Shown here: one piece after another, positions 1 to 12,467 of the stretch | How positions within the stretch are numbered: the first letter of the stretch is position 1 | Layout of the letters: every line of letters starts with the position of its first letter | Program-made: the position numbers and the translations under genes | DNA from: Actinostola sp. cb2023 | Taxonomy: Eukaryota > Cnidaria > Anthozoa > Actiniaria > Actinostolidae | Length of the DNA: 64,000 nucleotides | Assembly: GCA_033675265.1 (NCBI GenBank) | Contig: JAUJYZ010001347.1 | Span: 248,001-312,000, forward strand | Direction: 5' to 3' | The notes under the pieces: model-generated | Seen by the model: the letters and a program-made list of their open reading frames with translations, nothing else | Databases searched by the model: none | Told to the model about the DNA's origin: nothing

Positions 1-3000
1 GTAAAGCTATTAAACCTAGTTACCAGTAATGTTTGTTATGTACTGAGCAGAGCTTGCCTGCATGACCTAGAGTCCTTTCTCTGCCCTGTAAAGCTATTAA
101 ACCTAGTTACCAGTAATGTTTGTTATGTACTGAGCAGAGCTTGCCTGCATGACCTAGAGTCCTTTCTCTGCCCTGTAAAGCTATTAAACCTAGTTACCAG
201 TAATGTTTGTTATGTACTGAGCAGAGCTTGCCTGCATGACCTAGAGTCCTTTCTCTGCCCTGTAAAGCTATTAAACCTAGTTACCAGTAATGTTTGTTAT
301 GTACTGAGCAGAGCTTGCCTGCATGACCTAGAGTCCTTTCTCTGCCCTGTAAAGCTATTAAACCTAGTTACACCAGTAATGTTTGTTATGTACTGAGCAG
401 AGCTTGCCTGCATGACCTAGAGTCCTTTCTCTGCCCTGTAAAAAGCTATTAAACCTAGTTACCAGTAATGTTTGTTATGTACTGAGCAGAGCTTGCCTGC
501 ATGACCTAGAGTCCTTTCTCTGCCCTGTAAAGCTATTAAACCTAGTTACCAGTAATGTTTGTTATGTACTGAGCAGAGCTTGCCTGCATGACCTAGAGTC
601 CTTTCTCTGCCCTGTAAAGCTATTAAACCTAGTTACCAGTAATGTTTGTTATGTACTGAGCAGAGCTTGCCTGCATGACCTAGAGTCCTTTCTCTGCCCT
701 GTAAAGCTATTAAACCTAGTTACCAGTAATGTTTGTTATGTACTGAGCAGAGCTTGCCTGCATGACCTAGAGTCCTTTCTCTGCCCTGTAAAGCTATTAA
801 ACCTAGTTACCAGTAATGTTTGTTATGTACTGAGCAGAGCTTGCCTGCATGACCTAGAGTCCTTTTCTCTGCCCTGTAAAGCTATTAAACCTAGTTACCA
901 GTAATGTTTGTTATGTACTGAGCAGAGCTTGCCTGCATGACCTAGAGTCCTTTCTCTGCCCTGTAAAGCTATTAAACCTAGTTACCAGTAATGTTTGTTA
1001 TGTACTGAGCAGAGCTTGCCTGCATGACCTAGAGTCCTTTCTCTGCCCTGTAAAGCTATTAAACCTAGTTACCAGTAATGTTTGTTATGTACTGAGCAGA
1101 GCTTGCCTGCATGACCTAGAGTCCTTTCTCTGCCCTGTAAAGCTATTAAACCTAGTTACCAGTAATGTTTGTTATGTACTGAGCAGAGCTTGCCTGCATG
1201 ACCTAGAGTCCTTTCTCTGCCCTGTAAAGCTATTAAACCTAGTTACCAGTAATGTTTGTTATGTACTGAGCAGAGCTTGCCTGCATGACCTAGAGTCCTT
1301 TCTCTGCCCTGTAAAGCTATTAAACCTAGTTACCAGTAATGTTTGTTATGTACTGAGCAGAGCTTGCCTGCATGACCTAGAGTCCTTTCTCTGCCCTGTA
1401 AAGCTATTAAACCTAGTTACCAGTAATGTTTGTTATGTACTGAGCAGAGCTTGCCTGCATGACCTAGAGTCCTTTCTCTGCCCTGTAAAGCTATTAAACC
1501 TAGTTACCAGTAATGTTTGTTATGTACTGAGCAGAGCTTGCCTGCATGACCTAGAGTCCTTTCTCTGCCCTGTAAAGCTATTAAACCTAGTTACCAGTAA
1601 TGTTTGTTATGTACTGAGCAGAGCTTGCTTGCCTGCATGACCTAGAGTCCTTTCTCTGCCCTGTAAAGCTATTAAACCTAGTTACCAGTAATGTTTGTTA
1701 TGTACTGAGCAGAGCTTGCCTGCATGACCTAGAGTCCTTTCTCTGCCCTGTAAAGCTATTAAACCTAGTTACCAGTAATGTTTGTTATGTACTGAGCAGA
1801 GCTTGCCTGCATGACCTAGAGTCCTTTCTCTGCCCTGTAAAGCTATTAAACCTAGTTACCAGTAATGTTTGTATGTACTGAGCAGAGCTTGCCTGCATGA
1901 CCTAGAGTCCTTTCTCTGCCCTGTAAAGCTATTAAACCTAGTTACCAGTAATGTTTGTTATGTACTGAGCAGAGCTTGCCTGCATGACCTAGAGTCCTTT
2001 CTCTGCCCTGTAAAGCTATTAAACCTAGTTACCAGTAATGTTTGTTATGTACTGAGCAGAGCTTGCCTGCATGACCTAGAGTCCTTTCTCTGCCCTGTAA
2101 AGCTATTAAACCTAGTTACCAGTAATGTTTGTTATGTACTGAGCAGAGCTTGCCTGCATGACCTAGAGTCCTTTCTCTGCCCTGTAAAGCTATTAAACCT
2201 AGTTACCAGTAATGTTTGTTATGTACTGAGCAGAGCTTGCCTGCATGACCTAGAGTCCTTTCTCTGCCCTGTAAAGCTATTAAACCTAGTTACCAGTAAT
2301 GTTTGTTATGTACTGAGCAGAGCTTGCCTGCATGACCTAGAGTCCTTTCTCTGCCCTGTAAAGCTATTAAACCTAGTTACCAGTAATGTTTGTTATGTAC
2401 TGAGCAGAGCTTGCCTGCATGACCTAGAGTCCTTTCTCTGCCCTGTAAAGCTATTAAACCTAGTTACCAGTAATGTTTGTTATGTACTGAGCAGAGCTTG
2501 CCTGCATGACCTAGAGTCCTTTCTCTGCCCTGTAAAGCTATTAAACCTAGTTACCAGTAATGTTTGTTATGTACTGAGCAGAGCTTGCCTGCATGACCTA
2601 GAGTCCTTTCTCTGCCCTGTAAAGCTATTAAACCTAGTTACCAGTAATGTTTGTTATGTACTGAGCAGAGCTTGCCTGCATGACCTAGAGTCCTTTCTCT
2701 GCCCTGTAAAGCTATTAAACCTAGTTACCAGTAATGTTTGTTATGTACTGAGCAGAGCTTGCCTGCATGACCTAGAGTCCTTTCTCTGCCCTGTAAAGCT
2801 ATTAAACCTAGTTACCAGTAATGTTTGTTATGTACTGAGCAGAGCTTGCCTGCATGACCTAGAGTCCTTTCTCTGCCCTGTAAAGCTATTAAACCTAGTT
2901 ACCAGTAATGTTTGTTATGTACTGAGCAGAGCTTGCCTGCATGACCTAGAGTCCTTTCTCTGCCCTGTAAAGCTATTAAACCTAGTTACCAGTAATGTTT

Positions 3001-5247
3001 GTTATGTACTGAGCAGAGCTTGCCTGCATGACCTAGAGTCCTTTCTCTGCCCTGTAAAGCTATTAAACCTAGTTACCAGTAATGTTTGTTATGTACTGAG
3101 CAGAGCTTGCCTGCATGACCTAGAGTCCTTTCTCTGCCCTGTAAAGCTATTAAACCTAGTTACCAGTAATGTTTGTTATGTACTGAGCAGAGCTTGCCTG
3201 CATGACCTAGAGTCCTTTCTCTGCCCTGTAAAGCTATTAAACCTAGTTACCAGTAATGTTTGTTATGTACTGAGCAGAGCTTGCCTGCATGACCTAGAGT
3301 CCTTTCTCTGCCCTGTAAAGCTATTAAACCTAGTTACCAGTAATGTTTGTTATGTACTGAGCAGAGCTTGCCTGCATGACCTAGAGTCCTTTCTCTGCCC
3401 TGTAAAGCTATTAAACCTAGTTACCAGTAATGTTTGTTATGTACTGAGCAGAGCTTGCCTGCATGACCTAGAGTCCTTTCTCTGCCCTGTAAAGCTATTA
3501 AACCTAGTTACCAGTAATGTTTGTTATGTACTGAGCAGAGCTTGCCTGCATGACCTAGAGTCCTTTCTCTGCCCTGTAAAGCTATTAAACCTAGTTACCA
3601 GTAATGTTTGTTATGTACTGAGCAGAGCTTGCCTGCATGACCTAGAGTCCTTTCTCTGCCCTGTAAAGCTATTAAACCTAGTTACCAGTAATGTTTGTTT
3701 GTTATGTACTGAGCAGAGCTTGCCTGCATGACCTAGAGTCCTTTTCTCTGCCCTGTAAAGTTATTAAACCTAGTTACCAGTAATGTTTGTTATGTACTGA
3801 GCAGAGCTTGCCTGCATGACCTAGAGTCCTTTCTCTGCCCTGTAAAGCTATTAAACCTAGTTACCAGTAATGTTTGTTATGTACTGAGCAGAGCTTGCCT
3901 GCATGACCTAGAGTCCTTTCTCTGCCCTGTAAAGCTATTAAACCTAGTTACCAGTAATGTTTGTTATGTACTGAGCAGAGCTTGCCTGCATGACCTAGAG
4001 TCCTTTCTCTGCCCTGTAAAGCTATTAAACCTAGTTACCAGTAATGTTTGTTATGTACTGAGCAGAGCTTGCCTGCATGACCTAGAGTCCTTTCTCTGCC
4101 CTGTAAAGCTATTAAACCTAGTTACCAGTAATGTTTGTTATGTACTGAGCAGAGCTTGCCTGCATGACCTAGAGTCCTTTCTCTGCCCTGTAAAGCTATT
4201 AAACCTAGTTACCAGTAATGTTTGTTATGTACTGAGCAGAGCTTGCCTGCATGACCTAGAGTCCTTTCTCTGCCCTGTAAAGCTATTAAACCTAGTTACC
4301 AGTAATGTTTGTTATGTACTGAGCAGAGCTTGCCTGCATGACCTAGAGTCCTTTCTCTGCCCTGTAAAGCTATTAAACCTAGTTACCAGTAATGTTTGTT
4401 ATGTACTGAGCAGAGCTTGCCTGCATGACCTAGAGTCCTTTCTCTGCCCTGTAAAGCTATTAAACCTAGTTACCAGTAATGTTTGTTATGTACTGAGCAG
4501 AGCTTGCCTGCATGACCTAGAGTCCTTTCTCTGCCCTGTAAAGCTATTAAACCTAGTTACCAGTAATGTTTGTTATGTACTGAGCAGAGCTTGCCTGCAT
4601 GACCTAGAGTCCTTTCTCTGCCCTGTAAAGCTATTAAACCTAGTTACCAGTAATGTTTGTTATGTACTGAGCAGAGCTTGCCTGCATGACCTAGAGTCCT
4701 TTCTCTGCCCTGTAAAGCTATTAAACCTAGTTACCAGTAATGTTTGTTATGTACTGAGCAGAGCTTGCCTGCATGACCTAGAGTCCTTTCTCTGCCCTGT
4801 AAAGCTATTAAACCTAGTTACCAGTAATGTTTGTTATGTACTGAGCAGAGCTTGCCTGCATGACCTAGAGTCCTTTCTCTGCCCTGTAAAGCTATTAAAC
4901 CTAGTTACCAGTAATGTTTGTTATGTACTGAGCAGAGCTTGCCTGCATGACCTAGAGTCCTTTCTCTGCCCTGTAAAGCTATTAAACCTAGTTACCAGTA
5001 ATGTTTGTTATGTACTGAGCAGAGCTTGCCTGCATGACCTAGAGTCCTTTCTCTGCCCTGTAAAGCTATTAAACCTAGTTACCAGTAATGTTTGTTATGT
5101 ACTGAGCAGAGCTTGCCTGCATGACCTAGAGTCCTTTCTCTGCCCTGTAAAGCTATTAAACCTAGTTACCAGTAATGTTTGTTATGTACTGAGCAGAGCT
5201 TGCCTGCATGACCTAGAGTCCTTTCTCTGCCCTGTAAAGTTATTAAA
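1..5247. repeat. 87-bp satellite array, about 60 copies
   Basis: A head-to-tail array of an 87-bp unit (it begins GTAAAGCTATTAAACCTAG) starts at or before the left edge and ends near 5247. Copies are almost identical. The visible differences are small indels, for example +2 near 372 and 442, +1 near 863 and 3743, +4 near 1627 and 3697, and -2 near 1872. Because 87 is divisible by 3 and one frame has no stop, 1869-3731 reads as a 620-codon open frame repeating a 29-residue unit. The indels break that frame elsewhere and nothing resembles a known protein, so I read it as non-coding satellite. The very high copy identity suggests recent amplification or strong homogenisation. Confidence 0.97.
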
Positions 5248-5304
5248 TATAATTAAATATAAACTAACGAGTACAAGATTCTTGATTTTAACAACGTCAA
5301 CTTT

Positions 5305-7616
5305 ATGTTTTCTCAAGATTTGCCTGTGAGACGTAGATCAGTTGATATTGTCAGACGTCTTTCAACCAATAGTGACTGTGCGAAGCCCAAGGTATAATAG
5401 ATCCTTAATTGTACTGGAAATTATGAACTTTGTCATTTGTGTAAATAGTATTAATTATGTAGATTCAGATACAAATAGGTCTGTTAATAAAATAATTATA
5501 AGATTTGTATAATATTCATATTTTAAATTTATATTTAATTAGCTGTAATCCTTCAAGAGGAATGTGTATTCAGGGACTGCGTGGCAGGGGTATCGAATGG
5601 TCAAGGCGAGACTTTGTGAGACTCCGAGACAAGGCATATTTTTTGCAAAGCCGAGACGCTTTTTCATCGATTTCCTTTGTTTTCAAAATTCGAGACTCTG
5701 AGATGGCTTTTTATGAAAAAACGAGACTTCGAGACCCGCAAATTTTGACCGGAATTTTGCGAGACTGACTTTTTGCGGGGACCATTCGACACCCCTCGTA
5801 GCGAGTTTCATATTAGTTTGTCTGAGGCCTTCAAAACCCCTGAAAATGGCTCAAATTTGTAGTCAGAAAATGTATGGAAAACCAGCCATTTTTGAAAGGA
5901 ATATTGTCCCCCAACATTGCTAGAGCTCTGTGATGCATTGTAAATTACATGATATACATCCTATGTTTCTATATATATTACAGAGTACTGCTGCAGTAAC
6001 AGAATTAAAGGGTCGACCATGGGTCATATTTGCTGCACCTGCCGAAGTGTCTCTTGCTTGTGTAGTGAGTGCAGACTTTGAGATGCACAGAGGAATAGCA
6101 AGAGAATTCAAGAAAACCTTTGGAAATGTTCCTGAACTCAAAGAACAAAGTAAGTAAAATTTTTCAGAAGTCGATATCAAAAGCAATAAGTAGTGAGCGA
6201 CTAGTGGAGTGACCGATCTGTATATTTTGTAAATTTTCTTACAATCATCTCTGTACCTTTCACATGGGAGTTCCACCCCCCCCCCCCCCCCCTCCCAGGA
6301 GTTCCACCCCCCCCCCCCCCCCCCCCCCCAGATGGAGAGTAACACCCCCCCAGATGGAGAGTAACACTCCCCCCCTCCCCCGGATTTTGTTCCCCTTACA
6401 ATTTGGTTTGTTGTTCAAACTACTTGACAGTATCTTTGGTAAGTGATATATGTTTGTCTGGTTTTCTATCAGAAAAGGATGTTGGAGAAATAGCAGTTCT
6501 TAAAAGGAATGACAGGAGCTTTGTTTACCATTTAGTAAGTCAATTATAGATTAATAGATTAATAGTAAGCTGTTGTTCAAGGATTGGATAGTGATGATGA
6601 TGATGATGATAATAATAATAACGGGAATTGTCACTGACTAAAAAACTTAAAAAACTTGTAAAAACTGAACGTCCCGTTATCGTTTTATATTCATGATGCC
6701 TGACTGCACATATAATATTTTTAAAACCTATATTTAAATTATGCCGGTTTGAAGCTAAAGCTTGAGGAGTATCGTATAAAGAAAGAAATGAAATAAAAAG
6801 ATGATGATGATGATGGTGATGATTATGATGATGATGGTGATAATGATAATTATTATCAGCCATGATGGGGTTGTGATGATGGTGGTGGTGGTGTTGGTGG
6901 TGGTGATGGTAAGGCCAAAGGGTGGTGATGGTGGTGATGATGATGATGATGGTGATAATGATTAATTATTATCAGCCATGATGGGGTTGTGATGATGGTG
7001 GTGGTGGTGTTGGTGGTGGTGATGGTAAGGCCAAAGGGTGGTGATGGTGGTGATGATGATGATGATGGTGATAATGATAATTATTATCAGCCATGATGGG
7101 GTTGTGATGATGGTGGTGGTGGTGTTGGTGGTGGTGATGGTAAGGCCAAAGGGTGGTGATGGTGGTGATGATGATGATGATAATGATAATTATTATCAGC
7201 CATGATGGGGTTGTGATGATGGTGGTGGTGGTGTTGGTGGTGGTGATGGTAAGGCCAAAGGGTGGTGATGGTGGTGATGATGATGATGATGGTGATAATG
7301 ATAATTATTATCAGCCATGATGGGGTTGTGATGATGGTGGTGGTGGTGGTGGTGGTGGTGGTGATGGTAAGGCCAAAGGGTGGTGATGGTGGTGATGATG
7401 ATGATGATAATGATAATTATTATCAGCCATGATGGGGTTGTGATGATGGTGGTGGTGGTGTTGGTGGTGGTGATGGTAAGGCCAAAGGGTGGTGATGGTG
7501 GTGATGATGATGATGATGGTGATAATGATAATTATTATCAGCCACGATGGGGTTGTGATGATGATGGTGGTGGTGGTGGTGGTGGTGGTGGTGGTGGTGG
7601 TGGTAAGGCCAAAGGG

Positions 7617-7655
<39 letters not shown>

Positions 7656-7895
7656 ATTTGCTACATATTTTAGCTTGTAAAGGACAGATGGTGGGATAAA
7701 GGAAGCCCAGAAGCATTCCACAGCTCAATTACTGCCATGAAGCAACACTGTGTAGATAATGATATCAATGAACTGGCCATCCCTAGACTAGGGACTGGTG
7801 ATGATGGTGATATTGGATGGGATGTTGTCAAAGAGATCTTAGAACAAGTTTTTCAAGACACTGGTATAACAATTAAGGCATACTGTACAAGATAA
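5305..7895 (+). CDS. OARD1: Macrodomain ADP-ribose glycohydrolase, OARD1/TARG1-like (4 exons)
   Basis: Exons inferred from GT-AG sites and frame: 5305-5391, 5984-6149, 6473-6534, 7674-7895 (178 aa). The family removes ADP-ribose from acidic residues of modified proteins and hydrolyses O-acetyl-ADP-ribose. Residues 37-178 align almost without gaps to vertebrate OARD1 (152 aa): EIAVLKR, ITAMKQHC and AIPRLGTGDD are landmarks. The two TARG1 catalytic residues appear conserved (Lys108 in LLVKDR, corresponding to human Lys84; Asp149 in GTGDD, corresponding to Asp125). The usual GxGIA loop reads HRGIA. The arginine-rich first 29 residues are not in vertebrate OARD1. The chosen ATG lies only 58 bp from the satellite. 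A pyrimidine-rich tract ending CAAG at 5317 could instead make this an internal exon whose first exon lies left of the array. Introns 2 and 3 hold poly-C and TGR arrays. I see no poly(A) signal before 8183-8188, which is inside a MITE. Confidence 0.85.
5585..5797. mobile_element. hAT-like MITE in intron 1 of the macrodomain gene
   Basis: About 213 bp bounded by inverted ends: CAGGGGTATCGAATGGTC at 5585 and its near reverse complement ending ACCCCTC at 5797. The interior repeats CGAGAC motifs. The CAGGGGTGTC-type terminus is typical of hAT elements. I found no clear 8-bp target duplication, so the superfamily is inferred from the ends only. There is no coding capacity. Confidence 0.65.
6266..6382. 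repeat. Poly-C tracts in intron 2
   Basis: Three or four C runs of up to about 25 bases, separated by short AGGAGTTCCA and AGATGGAGAGTAACA spacers that themselves repeat. It is a small C-rich minisatellite, purely intronic. Run lengths are likely to be unreliable in any assembly. Confidence 0.85.
6798..7655. repeat. TGR-rich minisatellite (about 110-118 bp period) in intron 3
   Basis: About six copies of a unit made of GATGATGGTGATAATGATAA, then ATTATTATCAGCCATGATGG, then GGTGGTGGTG runs and TAAGGCCAAAGGGTGG. Simple GAT/GGT trinucleotides flank it on both sides. It fills most of the intron before the last exon of the macrodomain gene. All long open frames here are homopolymer-like (poly-His, poly-Asp, poly-Val), so I reject them as genes. 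Confidence 0.92.
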
Positions 7896-8060
7896 GACTC
7901 TTACTATTGATGTACTCATCTATTTTACTCTATAATCAGATGTTTCCAAATGCAAACAAACTCTGCATGTATTATAGATATGAATAGAGAACGAAAGAGA
8001 AAGAAAATGAACGAAGGAAGGAGGAAAGAAAAGAAAGAAGATATGTTGAGAGAAAGGTTT

Positions 8061-8278
8061 TACAGTGTGGACACTCGAACCGTGAACACTTTAAGTTTTT
8101 TTCGAGCTTTTTTTTTTCGAACTTTCTATTGCCTCATAGCCTCTCAAATGCAGCATTGAGTTTAATTACACTTAGTGATCAAAATAAATCATTTTTCTGA
8201 TCAATTTGCTCAATGGATAATTTATATATATGTGTTAGAAAAAAACAAAGTGTTCACGGTTCGAGTGTCCACACTGTA
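8061..8278. mobile_element. Tc1/mariner-type MITE with 30-bp TIRs
   Basis: Inverted ends match over about 30 bp: CAGTGTGGACACTCGAACCG from 8063 and its reverse complement ending at 8276, each flanked by TA. Total length is 218 bp. The TA flank and CAGTG start fit Tc1/mariner non-autonomous elements. It lies just 3' of the macrodomain gene and contains the first AATAAA (8183-8188) after its stop codon, so it may supply that gene's poly(A) signal (inference). Confidence 0.8.
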
Positions 8279-9660
8279 AAGGTTTAAAGGTATTTTTAAA
8301 AAGACTAGTGAAGGAGTGAATTGATGAAAGAGAGAAAGAATGAAAGAAGGAAATATCAAAAAGGAAAAGGGAGGATGCATAGTGAATGTAAAAACGAGGG
8401 TGAAATGGTAGAAAGAACGAAGATAATCGGTTAATGACATCAAACCTTTTTTTAAATATCAGTCTATGAAAGCTCTGGGCGTTGTGTCGCGGTGTTTGTA
8501 CATACGTTAATAAGACTTTATTGAATATACTTAGAATATAAATAAGAAAAGCCCCGAGGATATTCCTTAGTTGAAATCACCGAAATGAGCAGTGTAATTA
8601 TTGTCATCAGGAACTACTTATGTCGGGACCGGAAAACAAGAGATCGTGACTGCTGTTCAACAGGAAAGTACAAGTGCTGCTCGATATTAGTCTAAAAACT
8701 ACAAAGAGAAAGGATTTTAACATGAATTGAACGCAAAGAAAGTTCCTTCCGGTTTAATTATTTTACATGATTCGTATTCTAGTTTTTTGTTTTTGTTTTT
8801 TTGTTTAATATTTATTATTCTTATTCTAGTTGCAATATAACGTTTTTAAAAGTGTGTAGCTGTTGTCTGTCTTTCACATCTTATCATCGGATGCTGTTAA
8901 AAGTATTTGCAAAATAATGTGGTTTTTTTAGTTTTAAGATATGTTTTGCAAGAGGAAGAGATCATGTTTCGCATTGTCTTTTTGTCGTCTAGCTGTTCAA
9001 GCGAAGTCAGGACATTGTTCCTTTCACAGGGATTTCTTGCAGAACGCTTGATTTTATCAGCTGCGATTCTACTCCCCGTAGGGGGGAGGGGTGGGTAGCG
9101 GCTGACATAGGCTATTGACAAAAATCATAACGCAGCCAATCAGAGCACGACTATGCTAAGCTATTTTTAATAATCCTTTCATTCAGCTGAACTGATGGAG
9201 GACAAGCTTGTGTTACTATAGGTTCACTGGTGAGATATAACTGACAGTGTTTCCATGGATACCATCGCTATGTAAACATACAAAAAAAAATGAAAATGTG
9301 TTTTGTTTGTTGACTTTGAATGATTGAACCTGAAAGAGAATATAATTGCAATCGAAACGTCTCGAAATAGAAAGAAACTTGAATGGAAATGTTTATTTTC
9401 AATAGAAAATAAATTAGAGGAAAACTAAACGGAAAGAAACCCAAAAAATAAAAGTCGTTCGTGATCATGTGAAGTGGTTGAGTTATAGAATTCTCGTAGG
9501 GTTTGAATACGATAAGATGTAAGGGAGAACTTTATTTTGATAACAAATGGGAAACGTTAGAATATATATCTACTTGAGTCTAAGGATAGGAAGTACTCAA
9601 AGAAGCTCTTTATAATCACAAACACCTCTGTCTGGTCCTTGCTGTGCTCGTTTATTACTA
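8279..9660. other. Intergenic, no gene recognised
   Basis: AT-rich, with purine-rich stretches near 8320-8420. A CCAATCAGAG motif lies near 9138. A CTGA...CGAAACGT motif at 9330-9360 resembles degenerate tails of Penelope-like elements. Short open frames (60-75 codons) on both strands show no family features. Confidence 0.5.
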
Positions 9661-9669
9661 GAACGTTCC

Positions 9670-11130
9670 CGCTCTCTCTAAGGCAGACAACTCTCTAAGA
9701 CAGGCACCACTCTAAGACAGACACCTCTCTAAGACGAACACCTCTCTAAGACAGACACTTCTCTAAGACAGACACCTCTCTAAGACAGACAGGCACCTCT
9801 CTAAGAGAAACACCTCTCTAAGGCAGACACCTCTATAAGACAGATACCTCTAAGGCAGACACTTCTATAAGACAGACACCTCTCAAAGGACAAACACCTC
9901 TCTAAGACAGACACTTCTCTAAGACAGACAGGCACCTCTCTAAGACAAACACCTCTCTAAGGCAGACACCTCTATAAGACAGACACCTTTCAAGGCAGAC
10001 ATCTCTAAGACAGACACCTCTATAAGACAGACACCTTTCAAGGCAGACATCTCTAAGACAGACACCTCTTTAAGGCAGACACCTCTTAAGACAGACACCT
10101 CTCTAAGGCAGACATCTCTAAGGCAGACGCCTCTCTAAGGCATACACCTCTCTAAGACGGACACCTCTCTAAGACGAACACCTCTCTAAGACGGACATCT
10201 CTAAGGCAGACACCTCTCTAAGGCAGACACCTCTCTAAGACCAACACCTTTCTAAAACAGACACCTCTCCACGACATACACCTCTCTAAAACAAACACCT
10301 CTCTAAGACGAACACCTCTCTTAAGACCAACACCTCTCTAAGACCAACACCTCTCTAAGACCAACACCTCTCTAAGACGGACACCTCTCTAAGACGGACA
10401 CCTCTCTAAGACGGACACCTCTCTAAGACGGACACCTCTCTAAGACGGACACCTCTAAGACGGACACCTCTCTAAGACGGACACCTCTCTAAGACGGACA
10501 CCTCTCTAAGACGGACACCTCTCTAAGACGGACACCTCTCTAAGACGGACACCTCTCTAAGACGGACACCTCTCTAAGACGGACACCTCTCTAAGACGGA
10601 CACCTCTCTAAGACGGACACCTCTCTAAGACGGACACCTCTCTAAGACGGACACCTCTCTAAGACGGACACCTCTCTAAGACGGACACCTCTCTAAGACG
10701 GACACCTCTCTAAGACGGACACCTCTCTAAGACGGACACCTCTCTAAGACGGACACCTCTCTAAGACGGACACCTCTCTAAGACGGACACCTCTCTAAGA
10801 CCAACACCTCTCTAAGACGGACACCTCTCTAAGACGGACACCTCTCTAAGACGGACACCTCTCTAAGACAAACACCTCTCTAAGACCAACACCTCTCTAA
10901 GACGGACACCTCTCTAAGACGGACACCTCTCTAAGACGGACAACTCTCTAAGACGGACACCTCTCTAAGACGGACACCTCTCTAAGACGGACACCTCTCT
11001 AAGACAAACACCTCTCTAAGACAACACCTCTCTAAGACGGACACCTCTCTAAGACGGACACCTCTCTCAGACAACTCTCTAAGACGGACACTCTCGATCG
11101 GACACCTCTCTAAGACGGACACCTCTCTAA
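9670..11130. repeat. 17-bp satellite array A
   Basis: About 80 copies of a 17-bp unit, CTCTCTAAGACGGACAC and variants (AGACAGACAC, AGACCAACAC, AAGGCAGACAC). The edges are diverged. The core, about 10370-10800, is nearly homogeneous AGACGG. This gradient from degenerate flanks to a uniform core is the usual mark of unequal exchange. A second array of the same unit lies at 12468-12950. Confidence 0.95.
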
Positions 11131-12145
11131 TTAAATAAATAAGCACATTTCACACTACAAGTATGATGTTCATCTCCTCAGTACTACAACGTCGATCGAA
11201 AACTTTATCGCATCGAGAATATATCAAAAAGGAAGTTGTGTGAGAAGGTTTGAGTTTGTTTATGTAGGAGAGGAGAGGAATATGACTGTAATGGGAATGA
11301 ATCATCGTACTATAATGATTGGCAATGGTCTAGTTGCGTAAACTCACCTCAAGCTACGCTGTTAGCATGAAATAATGATCCTCTGATCTTTCGCTAGCTG
11401 TGGCCGTTTCTGCCGTCAGAGGTTGCCCGCGTTGCAGTGTCATTAGACTCCGCCATATCCATCAGATAATAGATCTTCTTGTCATGATGTTATTTAAAAG
11501 TAAACAACAGTCCATTAAACTTTCCTTTGCGGCCATCCCAATTACTGTACATCTAATCTTCTTAATTTGTAGGCTTTTTGCAAGGTGATTTTCCAGACAC
11601 CAAATTATGAACTTTCTAATTGATGCTTTCTTCGCTACTGGTGTTGATTCTCGTCACCTAAAGTGATTTCTACGGGAATTTTGTGTTATAAAATCACACC
11701 GTTTTCTCAATCAAGTTTGCTTACTGACATTCAATAGTCAAAAAATATATATAAAAAAAAAAGACATTCAATAGCCAAATGCCCCGCGGTTATCCCACTC
11801 GAGAACCTTCTATTCTCTCCTCCTGTGTTTAATTTAGAAAACTATTTATTCATTTAATATGGGGCTCGCTTTGTTTGGCATATGATTGATGAGTTGTTAT
11901 CGTGAGAGGAACAGCAGTTGTATGGGAGAATGATTTAACTCCTTCCGACGCGGCTTACGTGCTCATTTGAAAACGTTGTTTTTCTCCGTTTTGGTCTTCC
12001 GTCCTCACGGCGTAAACAATTCGAAACGGAGTTTCTCAAAAGCGCTTTGCAAAGTAGACGGGAAATTTGTGTGAAATACGTTGTACTTGTGGACGGGGCA
12101 TGTAGATGTAACGGAGTTGCACCCCCTTAAAGTTCAATGAACATG
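11131..12145. other. Unique-looking spacer between the two 17-bp arrays
   Basis: No convincing exon or element boundary seen. It contains a short GC-richer stretch at 11940-12080 (CGACGCGGCTTACGTGC) and short uninformative open frames. I cannot assign a function. Confidence 0.4.
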
Positions 12146-12318
12146 TACAGTGGAACCTCTATATAACGGCCACCCTCGGGACATTGTAAAGTGGCCGTTA
12201 TATAGAGGTGGCTGCTTAATAGAGGTGTAATTTACAGAGCTTGACTGACGAAGAAAAATTGGGACCTTGAAAAGTGGCCACTTAAGATAGAGGTCCGTTA
12301 TATAGAGGTTCCACTGTA
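12146..12318. mobile_element. pogo/Tigger-like MITE between the 17-bp arrays
   Basis: A 173-bp element with ends TACAGTGGAACCTCTATA at 12146 and the reverse complement at 12301-12318, flanked by TA. Internally it repeats the theme of GGCCAC and TATAGAGGT. CAGTGGAACCTC ends with TA target sites are typical of non-autonomous Tc1/mariner (pogo/Tigger) elements. Related ends occur at 21400, 41723, 41921 and 44293. Confidence 0.8.
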
Positions 12319-12467
12319 TCATCAGTTTTTCATCAAATGCTTTCTGTATTATAGTATAATAAAAGCAAGCAAAGATAATGCGAACATTGAAGTACATTTA
12401 CAAGAAAGAACGACATGGTTATGGCCTATAAAACTCGTCTCTTCTACCTTGTCCTGTACCAAGCTAA

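Noticed and set aside
1869..3731. 620-codon open frame with a perfect 29-residue repeat
   Set aside because: It follows automatically from an 87-bp satellite lacking stops in one frame; indels break it elsewhere and the start is created by a 2-bp deletion.
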